Of a stretch of DNA of 64,000 bases, positions 1 to 11,115 are shown piece by piece. Numbering within the stretch: position 1 is the first letter of the stretch; every line of letters begins with the position of its first letter. Below the pieces are notes generated by a model. The model was given only the letters and a program-made list of their open reading frames with translations, was not told the origin of the DNA and made no database searches. The DNA is from Gnomoniopsis sp. IMI 355080 (lineage: Eukaryota > Ascomycota > Sordariomycetes > Diaporthales > Gnomoniaceae): positions 62,001-126,000 of the forward strand of contig JAPEVC010000003.1 of assembly GCA_027946555.1 (NCBI GenBank), given 5' to 3'. The translations under genes and the position numbers were made by a program.

Positions 1-605
1 CGTTATTGTATTTGCTAGTAGTGGTACAGAATGTGTTGACGAATAAATGTAACAAGCCTCCAAACAACAACAGAGTCCCCCATAAGAAAGCACTTTAGAA
101 CTCCGGGTGCAACACAAAGCTTGCGATTCAGGGGTATCTCCTCTCGAAAAAGTCAGTTTTTAGATTGCCTATACATGGAGCCACCAGTGCCGACACTGGA
201 TATATGCCAGAATATTATAAGAAAAAAATAGAAAGGTAGGTGAGTGTGAAGAGCCTGCCGTCGGTGTTGTGGGCGGCGGTAAAGTATATCGGTGGGGTGG
301 AGGGCGTCTCGAGAGTGCCTTTAGACTGATGGAGAGGCATTCTGCGGTGGTCAATGTACGCTGTCGATTCCAGTATATACAAGCCAAACAGACCGCGTGA
401 ATAGATCGTGAATGAGACAAAGGAAGTTGTGTAGCAAGGTATGCCCGGTGAGTGATAGGGCTGGTGGCAGTAGCCGCATAAAACAAACGAAACCGCCAAG
501 TTGCGTTACGTTTTGACTCAACATGGCGGCTATCACAAAGTTGTGACCTCTGTGGGAAGGTTTTGGCGATCCGCACCCTCAACCGGGTAAATTTCAATGT
601 CGGCC
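1..605. other. 3' flank of the serine-rich gene, no gene seen
   Basis: Only overlapping short open frames on the minus strand, without family resemblance. This is read as the 3' UTR and terminator side of the serine-rich gene and the edge of the window. Confidence 0.5.
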
Positions 606-3600
606 TCATCTCCGTGTGGCCCAATCTTGTTTGACAGCAGCAACGGCGAGACCGACAATAGCACCGATGATGAGAAGCCCAATGACCGACATGCAACGGT
701 TCAGCGTCCGCCACCACCTAGCGTTCTGGAAGCGGAGCTCGTCGACGCTCTCAATGTGGCGCTCGAACTCGTTAGAGTGACTCCTGATGCCAAGGTCGCT
801 GTAGCTCGAGTCTCTCTGGACCATCGCTAGAGGTGATGGTTTCGGCAACGGCAGAAGCGCGCCGATCATCCATGCGAAAGGGAAGATGAACCCCACCACA
901 AACAGGACCACCTGAAGGTTCCGCCGACCAAACATGCCGCTTTCCGCCGACCATGCCACCGAGGGTGAGTCCCAGATGCTGTACCGGTTTTGCGCGCGCA
1001 CGTCCCGTTGTAAATGGGGCGACCATACGCTTGATGTCATGCGACGCAAGCTTCTTCGGAACCCAATGTCGTGAACGTGGTCATCCGCAGACCGTCCAAG
1101 CGTGTCCATGCTCCCTATAGCTGACTGTCGCTGAGCTGGGTCTCCGGGACCTGACTCCATAGGCCGACGCCTGGCGTTCCACAGGCCAGTAGGGAACTGA
1201 TCGGAATTGGGTGAATTGCTGTGTTGCAACATAGATTCGGGACGGCTGCTGAGATCTGAGGCGCTGGATATCGACGCAGATCGCCAGAATCGGCGCTCGC
1301 CGCTGCCGTAGTACAATTTGGCCCACGTAGGAATGCCGTTGTTGAAGGAGCGCGAGCTTGCAGAACTGTGTAGGTTGCGATCAGAAGAATTGCTGTGATT
1401 AAACATGTCTGAAAGCCGCGACCGTGATGGTCTCGGACTTATCATTTGCAAATCTGCCAGGCCATCGCCGTCCTCATCGTGGTGTCGCACTTGTCCTTGA
1501 TAACGGTAAGATGGACTTGGTCTCTCAACAGAGCCAGGCTGCGAGTTAGATCGTGACCGAGAAGCAGCCTCCAAATCGGCAGCCAGAGATGACGAAATGC
1601 TCAGCATTTGTCTGCTGTGAGTGCTCCAGCCTCGGCTGTTCCGCCTCTCATGGCTGCCCTGACTGCCTGACTGACTGCCGTGAACGCTGCCACCCGGAAG
1701 CGATACCGATGCTAACGAGCTACGTGTCCCGCTGGATTCCTCGGGCTCCGTTTCGGAAAGAATGGCCGAGAGTTGGGAGCTCCATTGGTGCGGTGTTGTC
1801 GGCAATGCCATGGAGCCCGGTGAGCCTGTTGCCGCGCCTTCACCCTCCCATGCGCTGCTCTCCCTCTGCTGCCGTTCTCGTTCTCGTTGTTCGTCAAGCT
1901 GCCTTTGGCGTTCGGACGGACCTGCGACGGATGGGGAAGAAACTTCGTATTCACCAGGTGGCCCATCCAAGTAAGCTTGTCCGGCAAAAAAGCTCTCCGC
2001 TACTGAGTCCTCGTTGATGATCGAGGAAATCGAAGACTTCACCGACTTCAACGACTTCTTGGTGCGAAGATCCTCCTTTGATACCGACCTCGACCTCGCC
2101 CGGAAGTATCCGAATCCTTCTTGAGACCTGCGCGGCCTCAATGGGGAAACAACTGCGCTCTCTTGGGACTCCTCCTCCTGGTGCGGCGTGTCACGCACAG
2201 AACTCTCCCCAGACTCGGATGTATTGGGAGTGGCCTCACGAGACGGTTCGGGAGTTGGATCGCCGTGGACAATGTAGTTCGGGTTGTCGTTGGTAGGGCT
2301 AGACGGGCCAGCTGCCTGCTCGACGGCGTTCGCGCTGATGAGGGGTGCGTATGAACCGGACTCCGAGGGAGGATTGAAGCTCTCAATTGAACTCAACGCC
2401 GCAGGGCTGCTGTGTCCATAGACAATGTAATTGTCGTTGTCGGCAATGGAGGAACCTGCGGATAGAAAAGACTGTGCTGGTCTGAGCTCGCCTTGTAGAG
2501 GCTCAGACTCTGGGACTGGTTCGAGGCCAGGACTGCTGGGGCCGTAGACTCTGTAGTTGGGATTCTCCGAGGTCGACGATGCTACTGACTGAAGCGACGC
2601 AACTGAGGACTGAGTCTCGAGCAAAGGAATGTGTGGGATCCTCAATGCGCGAGAGGATGGACCCGTGACGGGTGAGTCTTGGTGATCCTCTTCCGAGCCT
2701 TCAGAATCGCTATGTTCGTAAATTTTGTAATTACTATTTTCGAACTCTGTCGAGCCGGTTTGCGCGGTTGCGAAAGAAGGCTGTGGTCGAAGATGTGGGT
2801 CCACGCGGCTGTCGTCCGAACCTTGATCGTCTTCCCCTGGATTAGCTGGATCCGGATTGTGTTCAATAGGGGCTTCAGTGTCGTCGTCCCCATAAATCCT
2901 ATAGTTGGTTCGATCAGAGCCAGACGAATTGGATGGAGAGTGAAATGACACTGGTGGTGTTCCTTGGGTCGAATGAGTGTCTACCGGGTTCTCGTCGTAG
3001 CCGGGAGCAGTTGTGTCAGTCGCAGCCGCCGGTGGAGTCTCGGTTGTATCAGACTTGGACGTTTGTGTGTGGAACGAATGTTTCTCTTCCAAGTCAGCGT
3101 TTACTTTCCGCACTCCCATGCGACGATTCCATTGTGTGGGCGATGAGTCCGGAACAAAGTCTTCAGTTATGGTCAACCCAGGAGATGAAGGGACCACGCT
3201 GGTGGGAGTTGCCGGTGTTATGCTGCGGTCTGGAAAATTACCCGCTAAAGACGAGTTCGGACGATCATCATGGCTGGACGCATAAGAAGAAACACCTTCA
3301 TGCGAGCTCGCTTGGGATACGCGCGGTGTGGTCGGATAGTAGTGCAATTGTGAGGACCTGAAGCTCGGACCGCCGCCGTATTCAGAGAGGGCCGACTCGG
3401 ATCGTGGAGGATCCTGCGACTGTAGCGACTGAGCGTCGGGGGCCCTCGGCCGTTGTGGGACCAGAGAAAACGTTTTCTTGTCATCGTTTAGGACTGCAAC
3501 GAAATTGCGGCGGCGGCTCTGGGGGCGCCGCGATGTGCCAACGGTACTAGGGGCTTCAGACTCAGTGTCGCTAATATGGGACGAGCGCGACGAAGTCGAC

Positions 3601-3986
3601 TGGCGAGTGCTGCTTGTCGTATAGCTAGTAGCTGTCGAAAGCCTTCCCCGGCTTGGTGGCGCCGCGGTAACAGGGATGACCGATGGCGGGAAACCAGTGC
3701 TCAGGTCGATGGGATCACTTGTTGATGAGCCTCGAAATGTCGCAGGTTCGCCCCGGGCTGAAACACTACCATCTGCTCGCTTCTCGCCCATGGAGAAAGG
3801 GGGTGCGCGTCCATATTCGCTGCTGCTGGACTGTCCGGACGTAGGGTTTCTCCGCCCGCCATCGTCTGTGCTGAACTGTTCCTGTCCTAGTGACTCTTGA
3901 TAAGATTTGGCAGCTTGCGGCGGTGTATATGGGACGACGCGGATGGCTTTCGCGCTGGACTGCGAACCGTCCGCGGGCGCCGACAT
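606..3986 (-). CDS. Large serine-rich membrane protein with NYxxYG repeats, function unknown
   Basis: Single-exon gene for 1,126 aa starting at an ATG at 3986. I do not recognise a functional family. Residues 1 to about 1020 are low-complexity, very rich in Ser, Pro, Glu and Asp, and probably disordered. Between about residues 360 and 575 a short motif of the form N-x-N-Y-(R/K/I)-(I/V)-(Y/H)-(G/E)-(D/H/P) occurs five times, roughly 40-60 residues apart, often followed by S-P or T-P. An Arg/Glu/Gln-rich stretch (QRQLDEQRERERQQRE) follows. The C-terminus holds two hydrophobic segments, about 1024-1046 and 1099-1117, joined by a short acidic/basic loop and ending in KQDWATRR, so the protein is probably a tail-anchored hairpin with its long Ser-rich part in the cytosol (inference). 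Similar serine-rich hypothetical proteins are common in Sordariomycetes. Confidence is high that it is a gene, low on role. Confidence 0.9.
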   Translation of the reverse strand: MSAPADGSQSSAKAIRVVPYTPPQAAKSYQESLGQEQFSTDDGGRRNPTSGQSSSSEYGRAPPFSMGEKRADGSVSARGEPATFRGSSTSDPIDLSTGFPPSVIPVTAAPPSRGRLSTATSYTTSSTRQSTSSRSSHISDTESEAPSTVGTSRRPQSRRRNFVAVLNDDKKTFSLVPQRPRAPDAQSLQSQDPPRSESALSEYGGGPSFRSSQLHYYPTTPRVSQASSHEGVSSYASSHDDRPNSSLAGNFPDRSITPATPTSVVPSSPGLTITEDFVPDSSPTQWNRRMGVRKVNADLEEKHSFHTQTSKSDTTETPPAAATDTTAPGYDENPVDTHSTQGTPPVSFHSPSNSSGSDRTNYRIYGDDDTEAPIEHNPDPANPGEDDQGSDDSRVDPHLRPQPSFATAQTGSTEFENSNYKIYEHSDSEGSEEDHQDSPVTGPSSRALRIPHIPLLETQSSVASLQSVASSTSENPNYRVYGPSSPGLEPVPESEPLQGELRPAQSFLSAGSSIADNDNYIVYGHSSPAALSSIESFNPPSESGSYAPLISANAVEQAAGPSSPTNDNPNYIVHGDPTPEPSREATPNTSESGESSVRDTPHQEEESQESAVVSPLRPRRSQEGFGYFRARSRSVSKEDLRTKKSLKSVKSSISSIINEDSVAESFFAGQAYLDGPPGEYEVSSPSVAGPSERQRQLDEQRERERQQRESSAWEGEGAATGSPGSMALPTTPHQWSSQLSAILSETEPEESSGTRSSLASVSLPGGSVHGSQSGSQGSHERRNSRGWSTHSRQMLSISSSLAADLEAASRSRSNSQPGSVERPSPSYRYQGQVRHHDEDGDGLADLQMISPRPSRSRLSDMFNHSNSSDRNLHSSASSRSFNNGIPTWAKLYYGSGERRFWRSASISSASDLSSRPESMLQHSNSPNSDQFPTGLWNARRRPMESGPGDPAQRQSAIGSMDTLGRSADDHVHDIGFRRSLRRMTSSVWSPHLQRDVRAQNRYSIWDSPSVAWSAESGMFGRRNLQVVLFVVGFIFPFAWMIGALLPLPKPSPLAMVQRDSSYSDLGIRSHSNEFERHIESVDELRFQNARWWRTLNRCMSVIGLLIIGAIVGLAVAAVKQDWATRR

Positions 3987-6868
3987 TCTTCGCCCGGCCA
4001 GGTGCGCTGTCCAGGAAGGCGATCAGGACCGGACGTGGACCATGTCGGTGGCATACGGGCTGGCTGGGAAAAGGAGAGGGTTCCCGTCGGAATTCGGCAC
4101 GCGAGGGTATTCCACAAGCGATTAAACACAGCCCCGGTGGGTGAGGGCTATGTTTCTTTTTCCCTCGGAGGGGATTGAATGTTTGGTGTGCGAGTCGAAA
4201 CTCGGACGGCTCCGTCTCGACAAGATGGCGAAATACCGGTGAGATCAAATACAGGCTCGCGGCAAGCCGTCGTCCAAAAAAAAAGAGAGAGTGAGGGTAG
4301 TGAGGCAATATAAGCTCCAGCTATTTACGGAACCACCAATTAGGACCGAAGTCAAGCAAATATTTAGATGTAGATAGAAATTGAAAAAGAAACAAAAAAG
4401 ACAAATGACAAGAATGAGCGAAATGAGAGTCGCGTCTGCGAGATGGACGGAATATGAGGGATTGAGCACAGGCCGTCGTGGGCTCGCCTAACTTAAAAGG
4501 GGTGAAAGGTGACGGTGAGCATGAGGATGGAAATCGACAGGCTGTGGAGGCTCGCAGGTGAAGCAACTTGATAACAGCCAACCGTGCTTGCGACTCGCTA
4601 CTGCTTCCCTGCCGGAACGAACGTCGGGAGCAAGGTAAAAAGAAGGATGGGAGCGGAGAGGAAAGAAAAACTCAACTCAGAAAGAAGAGGATGGAGATGA
4701 CCCAGTCGATTCCCGTCGTGCCGAGCTGTTGTAATATCCAGTTCTCATTATAATTACGAGTGGGCGCATGCGGGCCTTGTCGACCTCTATCAAGGTTAGC
4801 GCTGAGTCCAATCACGATTGATATGAAAGGGGGGTCGGTTCAAGGCCCGGGTGGATTTGGTCTGCCCGGCTTCCGGATTACTGAATGCCAGAATTCTACG
4901 ACCGCTCTTGTGAATCCCAAGGTACATAGCATCCTTCCTCTATAAGATCATTCCTAATCTACAGGTACCGGGGGCATCGCCGTGATGTGTCTCGCCTACA
5001 TAGTATAAGCATGCCAATGGCCACATGGCATCGTCTTACCGGTACGAGTAGAACCACGGCCAGCGAGCCCGGGCTTTTCGTGGAGATAGCCTGCCCCATA
5101 TTTCCGTACCAAGCATTTTACCATAGCACCTACCACGTTCACAAGTATCCACCATGAAAATGTCGAAGTGACGAGTAAAATTCCCTCAAGATCGTCTGCA
5201 ACGGCTCATCTTCATCATGTCCGAACCGCCCGCTTCGCCCCAGCCAGACAAGAGCACTGCTCGTTGCGTTCGGTTTCCAAGACCCTCTTGATCGCTGGCG
5301 CAGCAGGAAGATTAACATGCATGCTGTGCTGGCAATGCAGGAGACGTTGGTGCGTCTCATTCGACCACCCACCCAGGGCCACAAGCCTTGCTCCATGGTC
5401 GCATGGATCCAATCCGCCAGTCTGAACTGGCTGATGCCGGGGAGAAATCTTCAACCACGTCGAATTCCCACTCATTGTGTGGGACTGAGACCCAGTATAG
5501 ACGCTGTCTCAAGAGCCGCCGCCTTGTGCAGGGAGGGCCACGGGCGATGCGGCCATCCGAGACCATACGTACCATTCTTGACAACCTTCCTCAGGGACCT
5601 GGTTACAAGCGCGATCTGACGACAATGCCGCCAAGCGCCCGTTGTACTGCGGCGGCACCAGATCTGTGGGCACAAATCGAGCTTTTGTACAAGCATCATC
5701 CACTTTTTAGTCTTTTGCATTCCCCATCCGTCGAATGGGGGAGACCTGGGCGGTGGAAGTTGGAATGGTATCCACTGCGGACGGCGTACAAGCATCGTTA
5801 CTGTTTCATTGTCCACGTGCAATTCGGGAGGCCGTCAAGAAAGATGCTACGAGAACAAGGTTGGACTCTCGACTGTTGAAGTTCAGGGGTAGCGTCAAGC
5901 GTTGCCAGTGGCCACTCATCCCGCCGCGCCGCAAGCCCTGGCAATATCTGCGTTTATGCCGAGCTGTCAGACAAAAGGGGGCGCGTCTCGATTCATAAAG
6001 ATGTGGGTGGGGTGCCTTTGTACGTCGCGACGCGTTTGTACTACATAGTATACTGTGGTAGCTAGTGCTGGTGTCCCAATAGGCCGACCGAGCAGTCAGT
6101 GAATGTAGGTATGTGACTTTGGTGGACTAGGGCGCTCCCGCAGTTCCTCCTGTGGTGCTTCCCAGTCGCGTCAAACCCCGATAGGATCGGCAAGAAAATG
6201 TAACGCGAGGTTGCATAATGATTCCCAGAAATATGGCTGCGCTAAAATTATACTGCGTGGTAGAAGGCTAGTGCGACATCTCAGCTTATTTTACACAGGC
6301 ATTGCTAGACTCATTAAACTTTGAACGCCTCACTCATGATGGCTTGTTGATGCGAGACATGCTCATACCCGGCATTTCCCTCAGCCTTATATAGCCCTTA
6401 CATGTCACTGTGATAACCTGACTGTCACCTCTTGCGCCATGCAGGGCTCAGGGTTGCCTTCATGCGTACTACATACCGTAGTAAGTGAGCCGGATGACTT
6501 GTTACATCTGTGTTTTTTAGACTAAGCGCTCTCAAAAAACGGGTACGCAAGGAGACCCTCGCCATATGAATAGCCTGATGAAAGCGCAGCTGCAAAGGTG
6601 ACTGCTGAGTAGCAGGGTAAGGAAAGATACTACTCCCTCTCTCGATGTGCAACGGCATCTCGTGTCATACACAACGTGCTATCAAGGTAGGTATCCGCAC
6701 CACCGCCCATAGACAGTTAGTATCCCCCCACTCTGTGGTAAACTTTTTCTCTTTCAAACCTCGTAATTTTGCAGAGATACTCTGTGGTAGACAGCCAAGC
6801 ATGCATCCGGACCATCAAATCTGCCAATTTGCCCCATTTCAATCTCTCACCTGATGGAAATGCCCCAT
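3987..6868. other. 2.9-kb intergenic stretch; possible unrecognised relic at about 5.1-5.8 kb
   Basis: The first kilobase is the promoter and leader side of the serine-rich gene and has purine-rich tracts (about 4380-4410 and 4640-4700). From about 5140 to 5830 several open frames overlap on the minus strand, and a plausible donor (GTACGT) lies near 5570. One frame reads YWVSVPHNEWEFDVVEDF, which looks protein-like, but I could not join exons into a recognisable protein. It may be a decayed or fast-evolving gene. No gene is called. Confidence 0.3.
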
Positions 6869-8663
6869 TCATCTCTCATCGAGGCGGGAACCTGGGAGCG
6901 GTCCCTGCGATGTGCTCGAAAAGTCCACTCTGATGCTAACCAAGCCCCTTCCGTAATCCGAAAGCCTCAGATCCGGAATTCCCAAGCGGCTAGAACCGTC
7001 CGTAATCGAGGGCTGTGACTCTTGCGCTGCGACTGTCCGTCCTCCAAAATCCTCGTCCCTACTGTGCTCAGCCTTCGGATACATCGTTGGGCTGCGCACT
7101 GGGATCGGTCGCCGACAGTGGTGCTCGGGAGAAATAATGGCCACCGTAACACCCTGGCCGACACGCTCGTGGCTGTTCCCGGCCCTGCTGCGGAAGGCGG
7201 CAGCCCTGGGCATTGTTGGCATTCTTAAATGCGATGCAAGGTTGACGTGAAATATCCCTGGACCACGGTAATGTTCAGGAATCCGTCCGCACGAACGAGC
7301 GGCGTTCAACGTGGCTGTGGCTCGTTCCAGGTCCAAGCTGTCCAAGCGAATGTTCAAGATGCTGGTGTCATCGTAGTCATGACGATGATCTTTCGTAAGA
7401 CAAGTGTCTGACTTGTATGTCGAGCTGTGCACGAAAGATTAGCAGAGAATTGACGAGGGGACCTTCTCTTAGAAAGCTGTTTACCTTAACCGAGAATGTA
7501 AGTATGTTGAAGTGGAGAAGGATGAGAGGTTCTTGACCCGAGGCCACAACGCTTTCAAGGTTGTTGGCGGTCGATCTGATGGAGTCCACTCCTCATTGAG
7601 TCTTGGAAACAATTTGGCAAGCCCTAAGGCTCGTAGGTCCTTGCGGTACATCTCATGTGCATCCTTGGTGCCTCCGAAAAAGATGAAGACGACGACGACC
7701 TCCATGAAGACGATGTAGTTGATGTACATACTCACGAATGAGACCGCAGTTGAAGGAGAGAAGTCGATTTGATCCCAACCAGGTGTATGAAGCTGTGCGA
7801 GGCTGTACGTTCTCGACCAAGGCCAGCCAAGTCTGAGGTTGTTGAAAAGGAACACCAGCTGCATGGGACAGTATGGAGCAACGATCGTCAGTGCCATGAA
7901 GTAGAGCTTCCTTCTCGCCCTTGCACTCCTACCCTGCGCACCATAGTTGCCAGAGTCGTACAAGGTCCTTCGACAAGTTGCGTCGATCTGCCTGTATCGC
8001 CACCAAGTGACAGCTGATGGATACAAATTAGTTATCTCCCCTACACATGGTGTATGTTGAGCACTTACCTGCAAAGTACGCTGCGGCAACCGCGAAGATG
8101 GGACACGGCAAAAGAAAGAAAACAAGAAAAACCCAGTTGTTTTGAAATACAGCCTGACATCCGATGATACCAGAGACGTTGTATCTCATACCGATGGTGA
8201 AGTAATAAAGAAGAGCTTGCAAGGCCGGAACGGGGAAGATGATCAGAGCCTGTATGAGTTGTTTCCTCCTCTTTTCGTCGCCCGTGAGTCCACTGGCCCT
8301 CATGAGTGAGACCCGAGTCGCGATGTTTTGCATGACAGCACAAATAGCAGCCGCGTTCGTGGTTTCGAGCGGTATCCACAAGACCAGCTGGATATCACAC
8401 CAACCATAGCCTTTGAACCAAGCTTCGATGTTGTTGTCCGGCCATATGACGGAATTTACGCCATAATAGAAGTTCATTATGGCTGTTGCAATGACCATGG
8501 CTGTTCCGGCAAGCTCTCTGTTGCTGTGGAAGAGTCTCAGGGGAATCCAGCACGCCAGGGCGGCGCCGAGATTGAGGACAAGCCTGAAGACGATGTTCGT
8601 TGTCATGCCCGGGGTTGGACCGCAGTCCTCTCCAAATACTGCAACTGCGTCTTCGAACTTCAT
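6869..8663 (-). CDS. STE3-type pheromone receptor (PRE-1/a-factor receptor class, GPCR)
   Basis: Seven-helix plasma-membrane receptor that senses the lipid-modified a-type pheromone and signals through the mating G protein and MAPK cascade. Three exons: 8663-8069, 8013-7485 and 7424-6869, giving 559 aa. Introns are 55 and 60 bp, with donors GTAAGT and GTAAAC and acceptors CAG. The phase closes exactly: the first junction reads YFA|AVTWWRYRQ. Family signs are the short extracellular N-terminus, the TM1 region at about 22-42, the SVIWPDNNIEAWFKGYGWCD signature at 71-90 between TM2 and TM3, and TM6/TM7 in exon 2. Exon 3 encodes most of the long Ser/Arg-rich cytoplasmic tail, a usual site of phosphorylation and desensitisation in this family. 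It is transcribed away from the mitochondrial SSB gene. Confidence 0.93.
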
Positions 8664-9306
8664 ATTGATCTTGTTTGCTGGATGAACAACCGTGAGAAGG
8701 AGCTGTGAGTATCTCGAGAGGGTCGTGAAGTATCACCGATGGGAAAGTCCGAGCACGGAAGACGAGAAATTTCAACTTCGTCAAGCCTTAAAGGAGGGCG
8801 AAAAGGATTGATTATGAACTACTTGCGAGAATGTAAGTTATCTCGAGGGTTCTGGTCTCAGTTCTTGAATAAAGCCGGCGGGTGATGCCATTGAGGCTTT
8901 GCTGAATAGACATCGCCATTGATAGAAAGAGCCCTGGAGTATTGGGTTCGAATGGCTAATTTCCACAATGCAATTGAGCGTGGCATAAATCCTTGATTTC
9001 ATCTTATTGAGGCTCTATTCAGCTTCTATTGAGCTTTATTGAGCTGACCATCTCAGAAAGCTACCCCACGATCAAAGTGAAGAATAAAGAAGCGCCGGGA
9101 CTTCGCCAGCAGCTGGTATGCTCCGGTCAACGCCTGCATAAGGAAAATAGTGGCACGGCGAAACCTCAAGAGCTCGAGTGCAATACTATGCGAGGCCGTC
9201 CCCGTCTCTTGCAATCATTCCGTTGCTTTGCGCGCGCAATGTCCCTAAGGAGGCCAACAAGCGAGGCGCGTGATACTGGCCGTTGACAATGCCGAACATG
9301 GTGAGT
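8664..9306. other. STE3 upstream region
   Basis: No supported gene. It is the promoter side of the pheromone receptor. An AT-rich patch at about 9000-9045 has the word ATTGAG repeated several times in near-tandem (ttattgaggct, tattgagctt, tattgagctg). Confidence 0.4.
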
Positions 9307-9537
9307 CTAGATGATTTGGGAAGACACATGACAGTTGCCGAAATAATGAACGTCCCCAGAGACATCCAAACCATCAATCAATTGGGAATGCTGCGAACGA
9401 GGTAGGAGGACGTTCAAGATGGCGATATGCTCTGATTAGATACTTACCTCAGCCGATTCGGACCATTCGTCAGGGTCTGAGTTCACTGAGGCATCCTGCT
9501 CAGCGAGGTTCGCGTCGCAACCGCGAACCGCGCCCAT
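9307..9537 (-). CDS. Possible small two-exon gene, 57 aa, doubtful
   Basis: An ATG at 9537 opens 30 codons ending in a strong donor (GAG|GTAAGT). A 57-bp intron (9391-9447) ends at TTCGCAG, and a second exon, 9390-9307, runs in phase to TAG, giving 57 aa. The predicted protein is acidic, soluble and unlike anything I know. It lies head-to-head with the mitochondrial SSB gene, 123 bp away, so it could equally be promoter or leader sequence. The support is only the good splice signals and kept phase; the branch site is weak. Confidence 0.2.
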
Positions 9538-9660
9538 AATCAAAATTACTTCTTAAGCACACCAATCATTTCGCAGCTAAATTCTAGACATCTGCTCCCA
9601 AGCTTCCACCGCTGCCTCTCTCATCAATCGTGTCCAAACATAAGAGAGAAATTGTACAGA

Positions 9661-10222
9661 ATGTCTTTCCTCGCCCGTCGCGTCGTTGCCGCCCCACGCT
9701 TCGCCCGTGCCTTCAGCAGCACGCCTACACGGCCCTTGGCCAAGATCACCATCGTCGGCAACCTGGCCGGCCCTCCTGAGCTGAGCGCGACATCCACCGG
9801 CCGTGAGATCCTCAAGTACGCCGTTGCGTCGAATACGGGCCGCGGTGAGAACGCAAAGACCTCCTGGTTCCGTATAACCAGCTTCGAGAACGAGGGACCG
9901 CGCCGCGACTACTTGCAGAGTCTCCCCAAGGGGTGCGTTTACTTCTCCTGGCGCCAATTTTTGGGCGCGGGACTTTCATGACAGTCCGCTGATTTTTGGT
10001 ATCATACAGAACTCTTGTTTACGTCGAGGGCGAGGCGAGCATCAGCCAATGGGAGGACTCTGAGGGCAAGAACCGAAGCACCATGAACATCGTCCAACGT
10101 CAGTAGCACGGCCTTGCGCTGCACTTTCTGTATCCCGAGCTATACACTGACTTGTTGGAAAATCAGGCAACGTCGAGGTTCTTCGCAGACCCTCTGGGTC
10201 TGGCGAGGAGGCATCGAGCTAA
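9661..10222 (+). CDS. RIM1: Mitochondrial single-stranded DNA-binding protein (RIM1-like)
   Basis: Bacterial-type SSB with one OB fold, which coats single-stranded mtDNA during replication in the mitochondrial matrix. Three exons: 9661-9932, 10010-10098 and 10167-10222, giving 138 aa, close to the usual length for the family. Introns are 77 and 68 bp. Donors are GTGCGT and GTCAGT. The N-terminus (MSFLARRVVAAPRFARAFSS) is a typical mitochondrial presequence with Arg and no acidic residue. The OB fold starts at KITIVGNLAGPPEL, continues with SWFRITSF, and exon 2 carries LVYVEGEASISQW, the usual KGxxVxVEG element. The start was chosen because it gives the presequence; a non-ATG extension of three codons upstream is not needed. 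It is convergent with glutathione synthetase. Confidence 0.93.
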
Positions 10223-11115
10223 ATGGCTCGAAATGGCTAACTCCTACTGCCCACCGCGATCTGTTTAAAGCTCGTGGACCTGAGTTATAATTACGCTATG
10301 GACCAGAGTCTACGTGCAGTAAGGGGGCAATTGACGACTATGAGGGCAAAACGGGTCTCTTGTCCGTTCTATCTGAATGCGGTCATCGCCACTCCACAGA
10401 TACACAATTCCATTTTCATACGACACCCATAGATACCTCGCGAGTAATGGAGACTCGAGGCGCATCAAGAAGCAGCGAGCCCTAATGATGATACGGAATT
10501 TTCACAAGCTTTTCTTGTAGCCCTCTGGTGGCGAGCTGTGCGTTTGGCCTCGAACCCCGGCGCTCTGTGTTCCTTGGGCGGGCGGCCCCAGGAGCGGAAA
10601 ACCTGCTGAATGGAAGGAACGAAGGTCATATAAGGCCACAGACCTTGCCGCCCATACGCAACGGATCTGGAGTCGTCTTCAGCTTCAATGGGCCCTCTAG
10701 CTCGATCAGTATGGTTCCGATCTTGGCCATCACAAGCAGCTCCACGCGATTCAGCCCCTACGAGAGTCTGGGGGGAAGTAGTGAAGAGAAAGCAAAGATA
10801 CATCATATTCTTTCATTCTGTAGTGTGTTGAGCAACATCCATGCTGCCTTACAAGCCCAAAATGGACCAGAGAGTCTTCTGGCATGAACAGATTGAATCT
10901 AGCCATGGAGTCCGGGAACGCAAAATTGCCATCCCAGTTCGTCTTCACATTTTAGCGGCCTTTGGAACATACTTCAAGTTCAACCTCCCCATCCCTTATA
11001 TTCAATATGGTTGGATACCTTTCTTACAAGCCAGAAAATTGCCTCTGGTCAGCAAGAAAAGATCTCCGTCTGCAACGCCACGCTCCTCACAGAATTCGAG
11101 GACCATATCTCCAGT
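10223..11115. other. Intergenic gap between convergent genes
   Basis: About 0.9 kb between the stop codons of the SSB gene (+) and glutathione synthetase (-). Open frames on both strands are short, mutually overlapping and lack recognisable features. I see only 3' UTR-type sequence. Confidence 0.4.
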
